A DNA stretch of 64,000 nt from Betaproteobacteria bacterium (GCA_016709965.1 JADJLT010000004.1:62001-126000); one strand, 5' to 3'. Positions 25,917 to 35,061 are shown, counted from the stretch's first letter. Numbers and translations: made by a program. Notes: generated from the sequence alone by a model not told the origin.

Positions 25917-26240
25917 ATGTATATCAAACTAGCTGCAAGCGTTCTCGTAAGCACTGCACTGATGCTTCCTATGGCCGGCTATACAGCAGACTCGGAGCAT
26001 TCATCAGCATCCACAATGGTTAAGGACTCGGTCATTACCACCAAGATCAAGGCGGAGCTGGCGGCCGAAAAAATGTCCAGCCTCGTCCATATCAGTGTCG
26101 ATACTGACAACAAAGGCGCGGTGACGCTAGGCGGCACAGCAAGTAGCAAGGCTGCGGTAGACAAGGCAGTTTCCATTGCCAAAGCCGTAAAAGGTGTAAC
26201 GACAGTCGACAATCAGATCAAGGTTGTTGCGGATAAATAA
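25917..26240 (+). CDS. periplasmic BON-domain protein
   Basis: The 107-residue protein has a signal peptide (cleavage near YTADS) and one BON domain. SVITTKIKAELAAEK, VTLGGTASSKAAVDKAV and GVTTVDNQI mark it. BON domains are found in OsmY-type envelope-stress proteins and are thought to contact membranes. Two further BON genes lie at 46195 and 51648, both near the same operator-like motif. Confidence 0.88.
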   Translation: MYIKLAASVLVSTALMLPMAGYTADSEHSSASTMVKDSVITTKIKAELAAEKMSSLVHISVDTDNKGAVTLGGTASSKAAVDKAVSIAKAVKGVTTVDNQIKVVADK

Positions 26241-26312
26241 GCGCGCTTTGATGAGATTCACCTCGCGTTTCGGAGCGCGATATAGTGCCGAGAAGCGCGA
26301 AAAGGAGTTGTG

Positions 26313-26705
26313 ATGAAGGGTTTTGTTCAGAATATCGAAAGTCTCGCCGTTGAGAATGTGAATTTTCGCAAAGTGATATATACGGCAAAGAATTCCCAGC
26401 TTGTCCTGATGTCGCTTAAACCCCAGGAAGATATCGGGGCCGAGATTCACAAGGTTGACCAGTTCTTTCGCGTCGAGGAAGGCGCCGGTGAGGCTGTGCT
26501 AAATGGCGCCCGAACGGCGATTCAAGCCGGCTTCGCGGTTCTGGTACCGGCGGGGGTGAATCACAACATCATCAACACCGGGACAGTGCCAATGAAGCTT
26601 TATACGCTCTATGCCCCGCCCAATCATCGGGATGGCGTTATCCACAAAAGCCGGTCGGATGCTGAGGGTGATACTGAGCACTTCAACGGCAAGACAACTG
26701 AATAG
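26313..26705 (+). CDS. cupin-fold protein
   Basis: The 130-residue protein shows a single cupin barrel: GAEIHKVDQFFRVEEGAGEA with the metal-type His and Glu, then GFAVLVPAGVNHNIINTG. The start is one of two adjacent codons, GTG 26310 or ATG 26313, behind AAAGGAG. Small cupins can be isomerases, binding proteins or dioxygenases; the substrate is not visible. Confidence 0.85.
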   Translation: MKGFVQNIESLAVENVNFRKVIYTAKNSQLVLMSLKPQEDIGAEIHKVDQFFRVEEGAGEAVLNGARTAIQAGFAVLVPAGVNHNIINTGTVPMKLYTLYAPPNHRDGVIHKSRSDAEGDTEHFNGKTTE

Positions 26706-26757
26706 TCAGTGAAGGTTTACCTGAACGACGCAGGAATAATCTCTCAAGGAGAACGAT

Positions 26758-27000
26758 ATGGATGTATTAAGCAACCATCGAGGACGCCAGGAAAGACGCC
26801 AAAGTGTTTCAGTACTGGCCGTCGGATGCTTTGACCGGCGTCACATCGCAGAACGCCGACTACCTGAGATGGAGGTGCTGAGGCTATCAGACGTCGATTG
26901 GCAAGGGTATTTCGGTGCTTCTATCAAGCAGTCTGAAAAAACGGAACACAAAATACTTCAAGAAACTGATGGGTTTGATAAAACGCACAACAGCTATTAA
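26758..27000 (+). CDS. uncertain small ORF after the cupin gene
   Basis: An ATG preceded by AAGGAGAACGAT opens an 80-residue frame without recognisable features. The adjacent frame of the same DNA also reads protein-like stretches (ATIEDARKDAKVFQYW, then a stop), so this may be a decayed or frameshifted gene. The strong ribosome site is the main support. Confidence 0.35.
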   Translation: MDVLSNHRGRQERRQSVSVLAVGCFDRRHIAERRLPEMEVLRLSDVDWQGYFGASIKQSEKTEHKILQETDGFDKTHNSY

Positions 27001-27143
27001 TGGCCGGACTTGGTTTTGACCTGGTTTTTGGTCTAGGCGCTGGCGGCGATAACAAGGTGAATTTGACACCGGATTCCATGTATCAAAAAAATGCCCAGTA
27101 CGGTCTGGCCGTTCTGGGCAAAGTAAAGAAGGTGTTCAAATAG
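27000..27143 (+). CDS. uncertain 47-residue ORF overlapping structured DNA
   Basis: An ATG overlapping the previous stop (TAATG) opens a frame with MAGLGFDLVFGLGAGGDNK and a basic end. It could be the tail of a decayed gene. Its last third coincides with a hairpin and A-run that fit a minus-strand terminator, so it may not be coding. Confidence 0.3.
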   Translation: MAGLGFDLVFGLGAGGDNKVNLTPDSMYQKNAQYGLAVLGKVKKVFK

Positions 27144-27180
27144 AGGCGGGGAATTGAACACCTGTAGCCATCTTGTCTTG
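27085..27180 (-). ncRNA. candidate small RNA with C-rich loop and terminator
   Basis: On the minus strand, stem GGTGTTCAA / TTGAACACC (27131-27162) carries the 14-base loop TTCCCCGCCTCTAT. A second hairpin follows, TGCCCAG and ACGG pairing with CCGT and CTGGGCA (27092-27120), ended by seven T. This layout matches small RNAs with a C-rich anti-Shine-Dalgarno loop. Operator-like motif H lies just upstream at 27194-27215. No expression evidence; the plus strand also holds a short ORF. Confidence 0.45.
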
Positions 27181-27193
27181 CCTTGCGAACTTG

Positions 27194-27215
27194 ATCTGTC
27201 TGCTTGCGCACATAG
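27194..27215 (+). promoter_or_regulatory. palindromic operator-like motif, site H
   Basis: ATCTGTCTGCTTGCGCACAT matches the consensus and resembles site A closely. It lies between the candidate small RNA (minus) and the gene at 27436 (plus). Confidence 0.55.
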
Positions 27216-27346
27216 CGGATGGACAGAACGATCCATCAGAAAGTTAAGCCGAATCCCGGCCAATAGTACTGAGCAGATCCAGAGTCAGGCGTGCTTTATC
27301 CGCGGTGAACAGGCCATGCACCATCCTTTATATTCAATCAACGTTT

Positions 27347-27369
27347 CTTGGTGTGATGGCGCACAGATG
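27347..27369 (+). promoter_or_regulatory. palindromic operator-like motif, site I
   Basis: TTGGTGTGATGGCGCACAGA, 67 bp upstream of the ATG at 27436. The right arm GCGCACAGA is perfect and the left arm is diverged. No gene is seen in 27144-27435. Confidence 0.5.
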
Positions 27370-27435
27370 CATCGGGAAGTGTGGACTAGCCTGAACATCT
27401 ATCCGTAACCTACGGAGTCCCCAAAGGAGACAAAC

Positions 27436-27963
27436 ATGGACGAATATCGCCATCACGTATCAGGTTTTTTTGCTCACCGCGCCGAGGCTGAAAGCGCGCT
27501 TTCCAGTCTCGTCGCACGCGGCCTGCCACGCGCACAATTGCAGCTGTTCGAGGCCGAATCGGGCCCGGCAGTTGCCGAGATCAAGGGCGAGAACAATGAA
27601 GTTCTGACCAACGTATTGGTCGACGGCGCCATTGGCACCGCGGTAGGTACCGGCATCGGCGCTCTGGCACAACTCGCCTTGGTGGCAGGAAGTGTCAGCC
27701 TGTTCGTCGCCAGCCCCTTGATTGCCCCTCTGGTCATGTTGGGCTGGGGTGCCAGCCTCGGGGCTTTTGTCGGTGCGGCGGCGGGTGCCACCACCGGTGT
27801 CGAACACAAGGATGGCTGGCTATCCGACCTGGTTCGCGATGCTGTCGCCAGCGGTCAGGTCGTGCTGGTGGCGCAGACGAGAACTATGGAAGAAACGGAA
27901 ACGGCACGCGAAGTCATTGAGGCCGCCGTCGGTGAATTCAAGGACACGGTCAGTACGGTCTAA
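27436..27963 (+). CDS. glycine-zipper membrane protein, general-stress type
   Basis: The 175-residue protein begins with a small soluble domain (VSGFFAHRAEAESALSSL, as in general-stress proteins that sense or bind through a short alpha/beta fold). A central hydrophobic, Gly/Ala-rich region from about 55 to 120 follows, then a C-terminal soluble domain. An AAAGGAGAC ribosome site is present, with sites H and I upstream. No enzymatic motif. Function unknown. Confidence 0.75.
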   Translation: MDEYRHHVSGFFAHRAEAESALSSLVARGLPRAQLQLFEAESGPAVAEIKGENNEVLTNVLVDGAIGTAVGTGIGALAQLALVAGSVSLFVASPLIAPLVMLGWGASLGAFVGAAAGATTGVEHKDGWLSDLVRDAVASGQVVLVAQTRTMEETETAREVIEAAVGEFKDTVSTV

Positions 27964-28014
27964 ACCCAGGTCAGCGGCTTCAGTGACGTATCGTTCGCTC
28001 TGGATAGGCAAGTA

Positions 28015-29337
28015 ATGACAAAACCGTTTCATGCGATGTCTTGGGGCGTCTGTTTGGCAGCTATTTCCCTTGCAGCCTGCGGCGAAATGGCGACGCTGCC
28101 AGTCTCGGCCGGAAGTGGGCTGCATCCGACGTTGCCGTCGCCGGTGCAGACCGTGATACCAACGGTCAATATCGCGTCGCCGATTGGTTGGCCGGTCGGG
28201 GTGAAACCGATTGCAGCGCAGGGTACCCGTGTCGCTGCGTTTGCCGGTGGTCTAAACCATCCCCGCTGGCTGTATGTCTTGCCCAATGGCGATGTGCTGG
28301 TGGCGGAGACCAACGCACCGCCCAAGCCGGATGACGCCAAAGGCTTCAAGGGTTGGGTGACGGGCCTGATGACAAAGCGGGCAGGGGCTGGTGTGACCAG
28401 TGCCAACCGCATCACACTGCTGCGCGACAGCAATGGTGACGGGCTAGCCGATTTTCGTTCGGTACTGCTTGAGGGGCTGAATTCCCCGTTTGGCATAGTT
28501 TTGGTGGGCAACGATCTCTACGTGGCCGACTCGGATGCCGTACTGCGTTTTCCCTACGTGGCTGGCGACACCCAAATCACCGTTCCGGGTAACATGGTGG
28601 TGGCGCTCCCGGCTGGGCCGATCAATCACCACTGGACCAAAAACCTGATTGCTAGTCCGGATGGAAGCAAGCTCTACGTGACGGTCGGCTCGAACAGCAA
28701 TGTCGCCGAGCGCGGGATGGATGTTGAGGCTGAGCGAGCGGCGATCTGGGAAGTGGAGATCAAAAGCGGGGCGCACCGGGTTTTTGCCTCAGGTCTGCGC
28801 AACCCGAATGGCCTCGCCTGGGAAAAGCAGAGCGGCACGTTGTGGACTGTGGTCAATGAGCGCGACGAACTGGGCAGCGATCTGGTTCCCGATTACCTGA
28901 CTTCAGTCCGCGACGGCGGCTTCTATGGATGGCCTTATAGTTACTTCGGCCAGCACGTTGATGACCGCGTCAGCCCGCAGCGCCCCGATCTGGTTGCTGT
29001 GGCGATCGTTCCGGATTACGCGCTCGGTCCGCACACAGCGTCGCTGGGCTTGGCGCCTTCCTCGGGAACGACCCTGCCATCCCGTTTCGCCAACGGCATG
29101 TTCATTGGCCAGCATGGGTCGTGGAATCGCAGTCCGAGCAGTGGCTATAAGGTAGTCTTTGTTCCCTTCGTTGGCGGAAAGCCCAATGGCGATTTGCCGG
29201 TCGATATACTGACCGGATTTCTCGACGAGCAAGGCCGGGCTTATGGCCGGCCGGTCGGGGTCGCACTCGACAAGCGCGGTGCCTTGCTGGTGGCTGACGA
29301 TGTCGGCAATGTGGTCTGGCGGGTGACTGCCCCGTGA
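28015..29337 (+). CDS. PQQ-type sugar (sorbosone) dehydrogenase-like lipoprotein
   Basis: The 440-residue protein has lipobox LAAC (Cys at 22) and a beta-propeller of the soluble glucose/sorbosone dehydrogenase group. Blocks include [49 protein letters not shown] and HGSWNRSP. Members oxidise aldoses at the periplasmic face using PQQ. No PQQ biosynthesis genes are in the window. The gene-fragment region 29354-29800 follows. Confidence 0.85.
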   Translation: MTKPFHAMSWGVCLAAISLAACGEMATLPVSAGSGLHPTLPSPVQTVIPTVNIASPIGWPVGVKPIAAQGTRVAAFAGGLNHPRWLYVLPNGDVLVAETNAPPKPDDAKGFKGWVTGLMTKRAGAGVTSANRITLLRDSNGDGLADFRSVLLEGLNSPFGIVLVGNDLYVADSDAVLRFPYVAGDTQITVPGNMVVALPAGPINHHWTKNLIASPDGSKLYVTVGSNSNVAERGMDVEAERAAIWEVEIKSGAHRVFASGLRNPNGLAWEKQSGTLWTVVNERDELGSDLVPDYLTSVRDGGFYGWPYSYFGQHVDDRVSPQRPDLVAVAIVPDYALGPHTASLGLAPSSGTTLPSRFANGMFIGQHGSWNRSPSSGYKVVFVPFVGGKPNGDLPVDILTGFLDEQGRAYGRPVGVALDKRGALLVADDVGNVVWRVTAP

Positions 29338-29353
29338 TTGACTGGCTGCGCCT

Positions 29354-29530
29354 TCAAACCGTCGGTACGTCTCGTGGCAGACCCGGTTTCCGGGCACGTT
29401 GGGCAAACCACCAGCAGCCTCCGGTTAGCCCCGCGCCGAAGACGAGGTGGGTGAGCAGCGTCACCCAGTCACGGGCGACCGAGAACCACGGGAAGAGCAG
29501 CGTAAAGCCATACAGATTGACGACGTAAAT
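29354..29530 (-). pseudogene. C-terminal fragment of a membrane protein
   Basis: The minus strand encodes IYVVNLYGFTLLFPWF, then RDWVTLLTHLVFGAGL and a stop (TCA at 29354-29356). It is a hydrophobic, protein-like tail without any start. At about 29530 it meets an unrelated plus-strand fragment. The parent resembles small multi-span membrane proteins of unknown function. Confidence 0.5.
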
Positions 29531-29800
29531 ACCCAGCCCGTATCAGGCGACCAGCGGCTGCTGACGGCGTGGTTCGCCATACGCGGTATTGGTTCGATCT
29601 ACTACCTGATGTTTGCCCTGAACCATGGGCTCTCCGGCAGACTGAGCGATCAGGCCATCAACATCACGTTGTCTGCGGTTGCTGCATCAATCATCCTGCA
29701 CGGCATTTCGCTAACGCCCTTGATGTCACTCTATGCCAGGCGGCAGGCTGGCAAGAGCCGGCGCTCCCGTTCAGAGAACCGACGTCATGAAATTCGCTGA
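29531..29800 (+). pseudogene. C-terminal fragment of a Na+/H+ antiporter (CPA1 type)
   Basis: The plus frame carries WFAIRGIGSIYYLMFALNHG and LHGISLTPLMSLYARRQ, which match the last membrane helices of NhaP-type cation/proton antiporters. The first ~300 residues are missing. Its end overlaps the 3' end of pgl by 30 bp. An ATG-initiated frame from 29447 is open but its first 28 codons are the antisense of the neighbouring fragment. Confidence 0.65.
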
Positions 29801-30469
29801 CCGCCCAGCTTCGGCATCGGCCAGCAGGCAAGCGTCGTTGCGCACGGCATGCGCTATGGGAAGATTGGCGCCTTGCTGCCAGGCGAACAAGGCGGATGAT
29901 TTTTCTGCACCGGTGACCAATACCAATTGCATGCGGCAGGCCCGCAAGGTCTGAAAATTTAGGCTGACGCGCTCGCTGGGTGGCTTCGGAGTGTCGTGCA
30001 CGGCAATCACAGGAGCAAGGTGGTCTTCGTTTGTAGAGAATAGACTGGCGGTGTGCCCATCTTCTCCCATGCCGAGTATTACAAGATCAAAAGGTTGCCG
30101 ATTAAGAACAAGTTCTGAATATTCAGTCGCAGCGCGTATAGCACCGTGTTCAGCCGGAATAGGGTGAATCAGCCCATCCGGAATTGCCACGCGTGAAAGC
30201 CAGATGTCATGTGCCATGTGTGAGTTGCGTTCGGCGTGGTCTGCCGGCAGGCAGCGCTCGTCACTCCAGAATATTTCCCATGCGCGCCAGTCTTGAGGCA
30301 TGCCGGCGAGCAGTTCATAGGTCCGTCGTGGCGTGCTGCCACCGGCCAGAACTATGCGAAATATCTGACGATCCCGGATGGCTGCTTCAGCTTCGGCGAT
30401 GACAATGCGGCAGGCCTGAGCAGCAACATCTTCCGAATTTGGCAAAATTTTGCTGTTGACCGGGAGCAT
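29771..30469 (-). CDS. pgl: 6-phosphogluconolactonase
   Basis: The 232-residue enzyme hydrolyses 6-phosphogluconolactone. Typical blocks are VLAGGSTPRRTYELL near residue 42, FWSDERCLP near 67 and ILGMGEDGHTASLF near 132. The start at 30469 overlaps the zwf stop by one base (TGATG), so translation is coupled. A longer frame into zwf is not needed. A dispersed repeat overlaps the first codons. Confidence 0.93.
   Translation of the reverse strand: MLPVNSKILPNSEDVAAQACRIVIAEAEAAIRDRQIFRIVLAGGSTPRRTYELLAGMPQDWRAWEIFWSDERCLPADHAERNSHMAHDIWLSRVAIPDGLIHPIPAEHGAIRAATEYSELVLNRQPFDLVILGMGEDGHTASLFSTNEDHLAPVIAVHDTPKPPSERVSLNFQTLRACRMQLVLVTGAEKSSALFAWQQGANLPIAHAVRNDACLLADAEAGRSANFMTSVL
30432..30469 (+). 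repeat. dispersed repeat-like copy at the pgl start
   Basis: GAATTTGGCAAAATTTTGCT then GTTGACCGGGAGCAT. Diverged from the consensus but keeps the TTTGGC-A-TTTT and GTTGACCG-AGCA elements, overlapping the first 12 codons of pgl. Confidence 0.5.
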
Positions 30470-31932
30470 CAGTGTTCGCCTTCCGGTTTGCCGTTGCAGC
30501 TTAGTGTCTGCCGCCATTCCCGATCCGCCTGGCCAAATATCCGGTCCGCTGCTTTTGGCCCCCAGCTGCCGACCGGATACTGCAGTGGCGGGCGCTCGTC
30601 GTCGGCCCAGCCGCGCAGGAAAGGATCGACAATATTCCACGCCGCCTTGACTTCGTCATAGCGCAGGAAGAGGGAGCGATCACCTTGAATGACATCCATC
30701 AGCAACTCTTCGTAAGCGTCGGCCTTGCGTTCGCCGGGATTGCCGACCGATGCATCCATGGATATCTGTCGGGTAAGGGTTTCCTGACCAGGCACCTTGG
30801 CGGAAATTTCCATCTGCACCGCATCGTCCGGCTGAATGCCGATGAGCAACCAGTTCGGATGCACGGCGGAGGCACCGGTGCCTTGGAAGAGCTGCATTGG
30901 TGGTTCGCGAAAGCGCACTGCAATCATCGATCGGCGCTCCTTGAGGCGCTTGCCGGTGCGCAGGTAGAAGGGCACGTCACGCCAGCGCCAGTTGTCCACG
31001 TATAGTTTCAGTGCGGCGTAGGTTTCCGTATGGCTGCCCGCGGCGACGCCGGCTTCCTGCTGATAGCCGGCGTACTGCGCGCGCACTGCATGGCTGGCGA
31101 GATCAAGCTGGTCGACCGGGCGTATTGATCGCAGCACTTTGACCTTTTCGTCACGAAGCGATTCGGCTTCCAGCGATACCGGTGGTTCCATCGCCAGTAA
31201 AGCCAGCACCTGAAGCAGATGGCTCTGGATCATGTCGCGCGTTGCTCCGCCATGCCGGTCATAGTAGTTGGCCCGTCCATTCAGACCGATGGTTTCCGCG
31301 TGCGTGATCTGAACATGGTCGATGTAATGGCGGTTCCACAGCGGTTCCAGAATCATGTTGGCAAAACGCAAGACCAGCAGGTTCTGCACGGACTCCTTGC
31401 CGACATAATGATCGATGCGGTAGATCTGCTCTTCATTCAGGCGTGTATTGAGTTCGTGCTGCAAGTCGCGGGCGGATTGCAGGTCGTGGCCGAACGGCTT
31501 TTCGATCACCATCCGTCGCCAACCGGTGCGCTCCGCCAACAAGCCGGCCTGCGCCAGCCTGACGGTGATCGGCACGTAGAACTCGGGGCTGACCGAGAGG
31601 TAGAAAATTGCGTTGTTGCCGCATTCACTGGGTCCCATCCAGGCTCCCAGCGCCTGATAGAAGGCCATGTCTTCCAAGTTGCCGGGAAGATAGTCGAGGC
31701 GTTGGAGAAAGCTGTCCAGCAACCCTGCGTCGACAGCATCAAGATGATTCCGTACCTCGTCGCGCCAGCCATCCTGTTGATATGGCGTACGGCCACAGCC
31801 CAGAATACGTACGTCTGGTGCCAGATACCCAAGGCGGTGCAATTGGTACAAGGCGGGCAGCAGCTTCGCCATTGCAAGATTGCCGGTCGCCCCGAAGATG
31901 ACATAGACGTGTGATTCGGTGGCGCAACTCAT
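30469..31932 (-). CDS. zwf: glucose-6-phosphate 1-dehydrogenase
   Basis: The 487-residue protein has the NADP-binding loop FGATGNLAMAKL near residue 13 and the active-site block RIDHYVGKESVQNLL near 175. The C-terminal DEVKAAWNIVDPFL segment is also typical. It catalyses the first oxidative pentose phosphate step. The loop is usually GASGDLAKRKL, so this copy is somewhat divergent. Its start overlaps the gnd stop by four bases. Confidence 0.95.
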   Translation of the reverse strand: MSCATESHVYVIFGATGNLAMAKLLPALYQLHRLGYLAPDVRILGCGRTPYQQDGWRDEVRNHLDAVDAGLLDSFLQRLDYLPGNLEDMAFYQALGAWMGPSECGNNAIFYLSVSPEFYVPITVRLAQAGLLAERTGWRRMVIEKPFGHDLQSARDLQHELNTRLNEEQIYRIDHYVGKESVQNLLVLRFANMILEPLWNRHYIDHVQITHAETIGLNGRANYYDRHGGATRDMIQSHLLQVLALLAMEPPVSLEAESLRDEKVKVLRSIRPVDQLDLASHAVRAQYAGYQQEAGVAAGSHTETYAALKLYVDNWRWRDVPFYLRTGKRLKERRSMIAVRFREPPMQLFQGTGASAVHPNWLLIGIQPDDAVQMEISAKVPGQETLTRQISMDASVGNPGERKADAYEELLMDVIQGDRSLFLRYDEVKAAWNIVDPFLRGWADDERPPLQYPVGSWGPKAADRIFGQADREWRQTLSCNGKPEGEH

Positions 31933-33368
31933 GACTGAATCTCCTCCCCGCCATCGCCCAGCCAGCGGGTATGAAAATGCGCGGTCTCGTCCCGGTCGAT
32001 TCGCTGGTAGGTGTGCGCACCAAAGAAATCCCGCTGCGCCTGAATGATGTTGGCCGAGCCATTGGCACAGCGATAGCCATCATAAAAAGACAGCGCTGAG
32101 CTCAGTGCCGGCGCTGCCACGCCGTGTTCGACAGCCAGCATCACCGCCTTGCGCCAGCCAGCTTCGGCGTTTTTTACCTCGGCTGCGAAGAACGGATCCT
32201 GTAGCAGGCTGGGCGGCACTGGGTCGCGTTCAAAGCTGTTCTTGATATCGCCCAGGAAGCGGCTGCGGATGATGCAACCGGCACGCCAGAGCAGGGCGAT
32301 GTCGCCGAATGGCAGGGCCCAGCCGTTATTCTCGGCAGCGGCCTGCATAAGCATGAAACCCTGAGTGTAGGAAACCAGTTTCGCGGCGTATAGGGCATCG
32401 TGCAATGCGTCGAGATACTCCGTGCGTTCCGATGCTGGCGCCACCGTCTGGATGCTGCCGAGTATGGCAGCTGCCGCAACCCGCTCTGATTTACGTGCCG
32501 ACAACATGCGGGCATGGACGGCTTCGCTGATCAGGGTCAGCGGAATGGCGTTATCGAGCGCATCCTGCGCGGTCCATACGCCGGTGCCTTTTTGCCCGGC
32601 CCGGTCGAGAATCTTGTCGACCAGTGGGCTGCCGTCGCGGTCGCGCTGACGCAGTATCCGGCCGGTAATTTCGATCAGATAGGATTCAAGGCGACCACCA
32701 TTCCAGGTCGCGAAGCAGTCGGCCATTTCATCGTGACTGAGGCCAAGCGCATGCTGCATCAGGTGGCAAACTTCGGCGATCAACTGCATGTCGCCGTATT
32801 CAATACCGTTGTGAATCATCTTGACGTAATGGCCGGCGCCGCCATTGCCCAGCCATTGGCAGCACGGTACGCCATCCACCTTGGCGGCGATGGCCTGGAA
32901 CATGTCGCGGATGCTCGGCCAGGCGGCAGCAGCGCCACCGGGCATCAGCGACGGCCCAAAGCGGGCACCGTCCTCGCCACCGGAAACACCCATGCCAACA
33001 AAGTGAATGCCCTTGGCTGCAAGCGCCTGCCAACGACGGTCGGTGTCCTGATAGTTGGAGTTTCCGCCGTCGATCAGGATGTCTCCGGGCTCCAGCAAAG
33101 GCAGTAGTTGTTCGATGATTGCCTCGACTGCGCCACCGGCAGTCACCATCAGCAGAATTACCCGGGGCGAGCCAAGTTGGCTGACCAGTTGCTGAAGATT
33201 GTCGGCAACGCTGATGGCCCGGCCTTGTCCATGGGTATGGATGAATTCTGATGTAACCGCGCTCGTACGGTTGTACACGCTAAGGCGGTAGCCCTTGTCA
33301 CTCAGATTGAGCGCCAGGTTGGCGCCCATCACGCCAAGGCCAACGATACCGATGTCTGATTTGGTCAT
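31929..33368 (-). CDS. gnd: 6-phosphogluconate dehydrogenase (decarboxylating)
   Basis: I use the ATG at 33368 (479 residues), immediately before IGIVGLGVMGANLALNL, the Rossmann NADP loop; the frame extends upstream without a better start. GMGVSGGEDGARFGPSLMPGG and the catalytic Lys/His/Asn block (HYVKMIHNGIEYGDMQLI) are present. It makes ribulose-5-phosphate, CO2 and NADPH. Order in transcription is gapN, gnd, zwf, pgl. Confidence 0.95.
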   Translation of the reverse strand: MTKSDIGIVGLGVMGANLALNLSDKGYRLSVYNRTSAVTSEFIHTHGQGRAISVADNLQQLVSQLGSPRVILLMVTAGGAVEAIIEQLLPLLEPGDILIDGGNSNYQDTDRRWQALAAKGIHFVGMGVSGGEDGARFGPSLMPGGAAAAWPSIRDMFQAIAAKVDGVPCCQWLGNGGAGHYVKMIHNGIEYGDMQLIAEVCHLMQHALGLSHDEMADCFATWNGGRLESYLIEITGRILRQRDRDGSPLVDKILDRAGQKGTGVWTAQDALDNAIPLTLISEAVHARMLSARKSERVAAAAILGSIQTVAPASERTEYLDALHDALYAAKLVSYTQGFMLMQAAAENNGWALPFGDIALLWRAGCIIRSRFLGDIKNSFERDPVPPSLLQDPFFAAEVKNAEAGWRKAVMLAVEHGVAAPALSSALSFYDGYRCANGSANIIQAQRDFFGAHTYQRIDRDETAHFHTRWLGDGGEEIQS

Positions 33369-33441
33369 GCCAGCGCCCACCTTCGTGTTGTTCGTGCCGT
33401 TATCGAAATGACCACGCTTTGGTCGGGAGATTCCTCCCGTC

Positions 33442-35058
33442 TTAAAGAATGAAATGGGTATTGATGAAATTTGATTTGTTGCCCAGCACGATGGCATCGA
33501 GCAGCTTTTTCGACGCCTCGGTCTGCTTGGCGGCGACCATGGTGCGGATCGAGAAGGCGCGCAGTGCGTCATGGACGGACAGGGTCCCTTCGGCTGAGTC
33601 CTTGCGGCCGACGAAGGGGAAGACGTCAGGGCCGCGCTGGCACTGGCAGTTGATATTGACCCGGCAGACCTGATTGACCAAGGTGTCGACCAGGGAGGCG
33701 ATCTGCCCCGGATCGCTGCCGAAGATGCTGACCTGCTGGCCGTGGTCGGAGGTGATCACGTAGTCGAGCGGCGTTTCAATATCCTCGAAGGTGGCGACCG
33801 GGATGATCGGGCCGAACTGCTCCTCGCGATAGAGCTTCATGCCTGCCTGTACCGGAAAGAGCACGGCCGGGTAGAACAGGGTTTCGACCGTGTTGCCACC
33901 ACCAGTGTTGACTACACGGGCGCCTTTGCCGATGGCATCGGCGATGCATTCGTTCATGTAGGCAACCATTTCCATCTCGGGCAGCGGTGTCAGCATGACA
34001 CCGGGCTCCCACGGCATGCCGATGACCAGCTTGCCGACTTCTTCGCAAAAGCGGCGCAGGAAAACTTCGGCAATCGACTGGTGCACGAGAATCATTTTGA
34101 TGGCTGTGCAGCGTTGACCGTTGAAGGACAGCGCGCCGGTGATGCATTCCTTGACCGTCAATTCGATGTCGGCATCGGCCATGATGATCGCCGCGTTCTT
34201 GGCACCGAGGCCGAGAATGGCGCGCAGGCGATTGGTTTTCGGATGTGATTTCTTGAGCTGGTCGGCAACTTCGGAAGAGCCGATCAGGGCCAGCACGTTA
34301 ACCTTGCCGGAGCCCATGATGTGCGGCACGACGACGTGGCCCTGGCCGTAGACGCCCGGCGGGAAGGCGCTGCGGAAGGCTTCGAGCATCGGGTAATAGA
34401 GCAGCACGCCGAAGCGCGGCGGTTTGAAGAGGACGACGTTGCCCATGATCAGCGCTGGAATCAGCGTGCTGAAGGTCTCGTTCATCGGGTAGTTGTACGG
34501 CCCCATGCACAGCGCGATGCCGACCGGCGATCGGCGAATCTGGGCGATCGTGCCGTCGACGATCTCGAAGCGCGAGTTGCTGTTGTCTAGCCGTTTCAAC
34601 TCCTCGACGGTAGCGCGGATGTAGTCGATGGTACGGTCGAATTCCTTCTGCGAATCGGCCAGGCTCTTGCCGATTTCCCACATGATCAGGTTCACGATCT
34701 CGCGCCGGCGGGCGACGATCTGGTTGGTGAAATCGCCGACGCAGGCGATGCGCTCGGCCACCGACAGGTTCGGCCAGGCGCCGCGGCCATGATCGTAGGC
34801 GGTTACTGCGGCGGCCAGTGCGGCATCGGCCTCGACCGTACCGGTGACCGGCACGCTACCCAGTTCGACATGGGTCAGCGTGCCGTCGGCACCCTGCACG
34901 CAGACCGGCGAATGCACCGTCCGCGTCTCGCCCTTCCAGATCCGCATTTCGCCGTTGATCAGGATGGCGCGCTGGTGGATGGGCGCGAGGATGCGGCAGT
35001 CGACTGGAATGTCGTTTTCGCGGGGAAAAAGTGCAGTCAGCTGGTCAGCGGTTTTCAT
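33442..35058 (-). CDS. gapN: NADP-dependent glyceraldehyde-3-phosphate dehydrogenase-like (GapN)
   Basis: The 538-residue protein belongs to the aldehyde dehydrogenase superfamily. The nucleophile is in FNGQRCTAIKMI, and MGPYNYPMNET and the cofactor-binding FKPPRFG segment match the non-phosphorylating GAPDH branch. The usual ELGGKN motif reads LGLGAKN here, so the general-base Glu is not at its normal place. The protein is longer than typical GapN (about 480) because of an N-terminal extension. Grouped with gnd-zwf-pgl, it would oxidise glyceraldehyde-3-phosphate to 3-phosphoglycerate with NADPH. Confidence 0.8.
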   Translation of the reverse strand: MKTADQLTALFPRENDIPVDCRILAPIHQRAILINGEMRIWKGETRTVHSPVCVQGADGTLTHVELGSVPVTGTVEADAALAAAVTAYDHGRGAWPNLSVAERIACVGDFTNQIVARRREIVNLIMWEIGKSLADSQKEFDRTIDYIRATVEELKRLDNSNSRFEIVDGTIAQIRRSPVGIALCMGPYNYPMNETFSTLIPALIMGNVVLFKPPRFGVLLYYPMLEAFRSAFPPGVYGQGHVVVPHIMGSGKVNVLALIGSSEVADQLKKSHPKTNRLRAILGLGAKNAAIIMADADIELTVKECITGALSFNGQRCTAIKMILVHQSIAEVFLRRFCEEVGKLVIGMPWEPGVMLTPLPEMEMVAYMNECIADAIGKGARVVNTGGGNTVETLFYPAVLFPVQAGMKLYREEQFGPIIPVATFEDIETPLDYVITSDHGQQVSIFGSDPGQIASLVDTLVNQVCRVNINCQCQRGPDVFPFVGRKDSAEGTLSVHDALRAFSIRTMVAAKQTEASKKLLDAIVLGNKSNFINTHFIL

Positions 35059-35061
35059 GTC

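Noticed and set aside
31219..31914. 231-codon plus-strand frame opposite zwf
   Set aside because: Antisense shadow; composition follows the zwf codons and there is no ribosome site.
32514..33107. 197-codon plus-strand frame opposite gnd
   Set aside because: Antisense shadow of a conserved enzyme gene.
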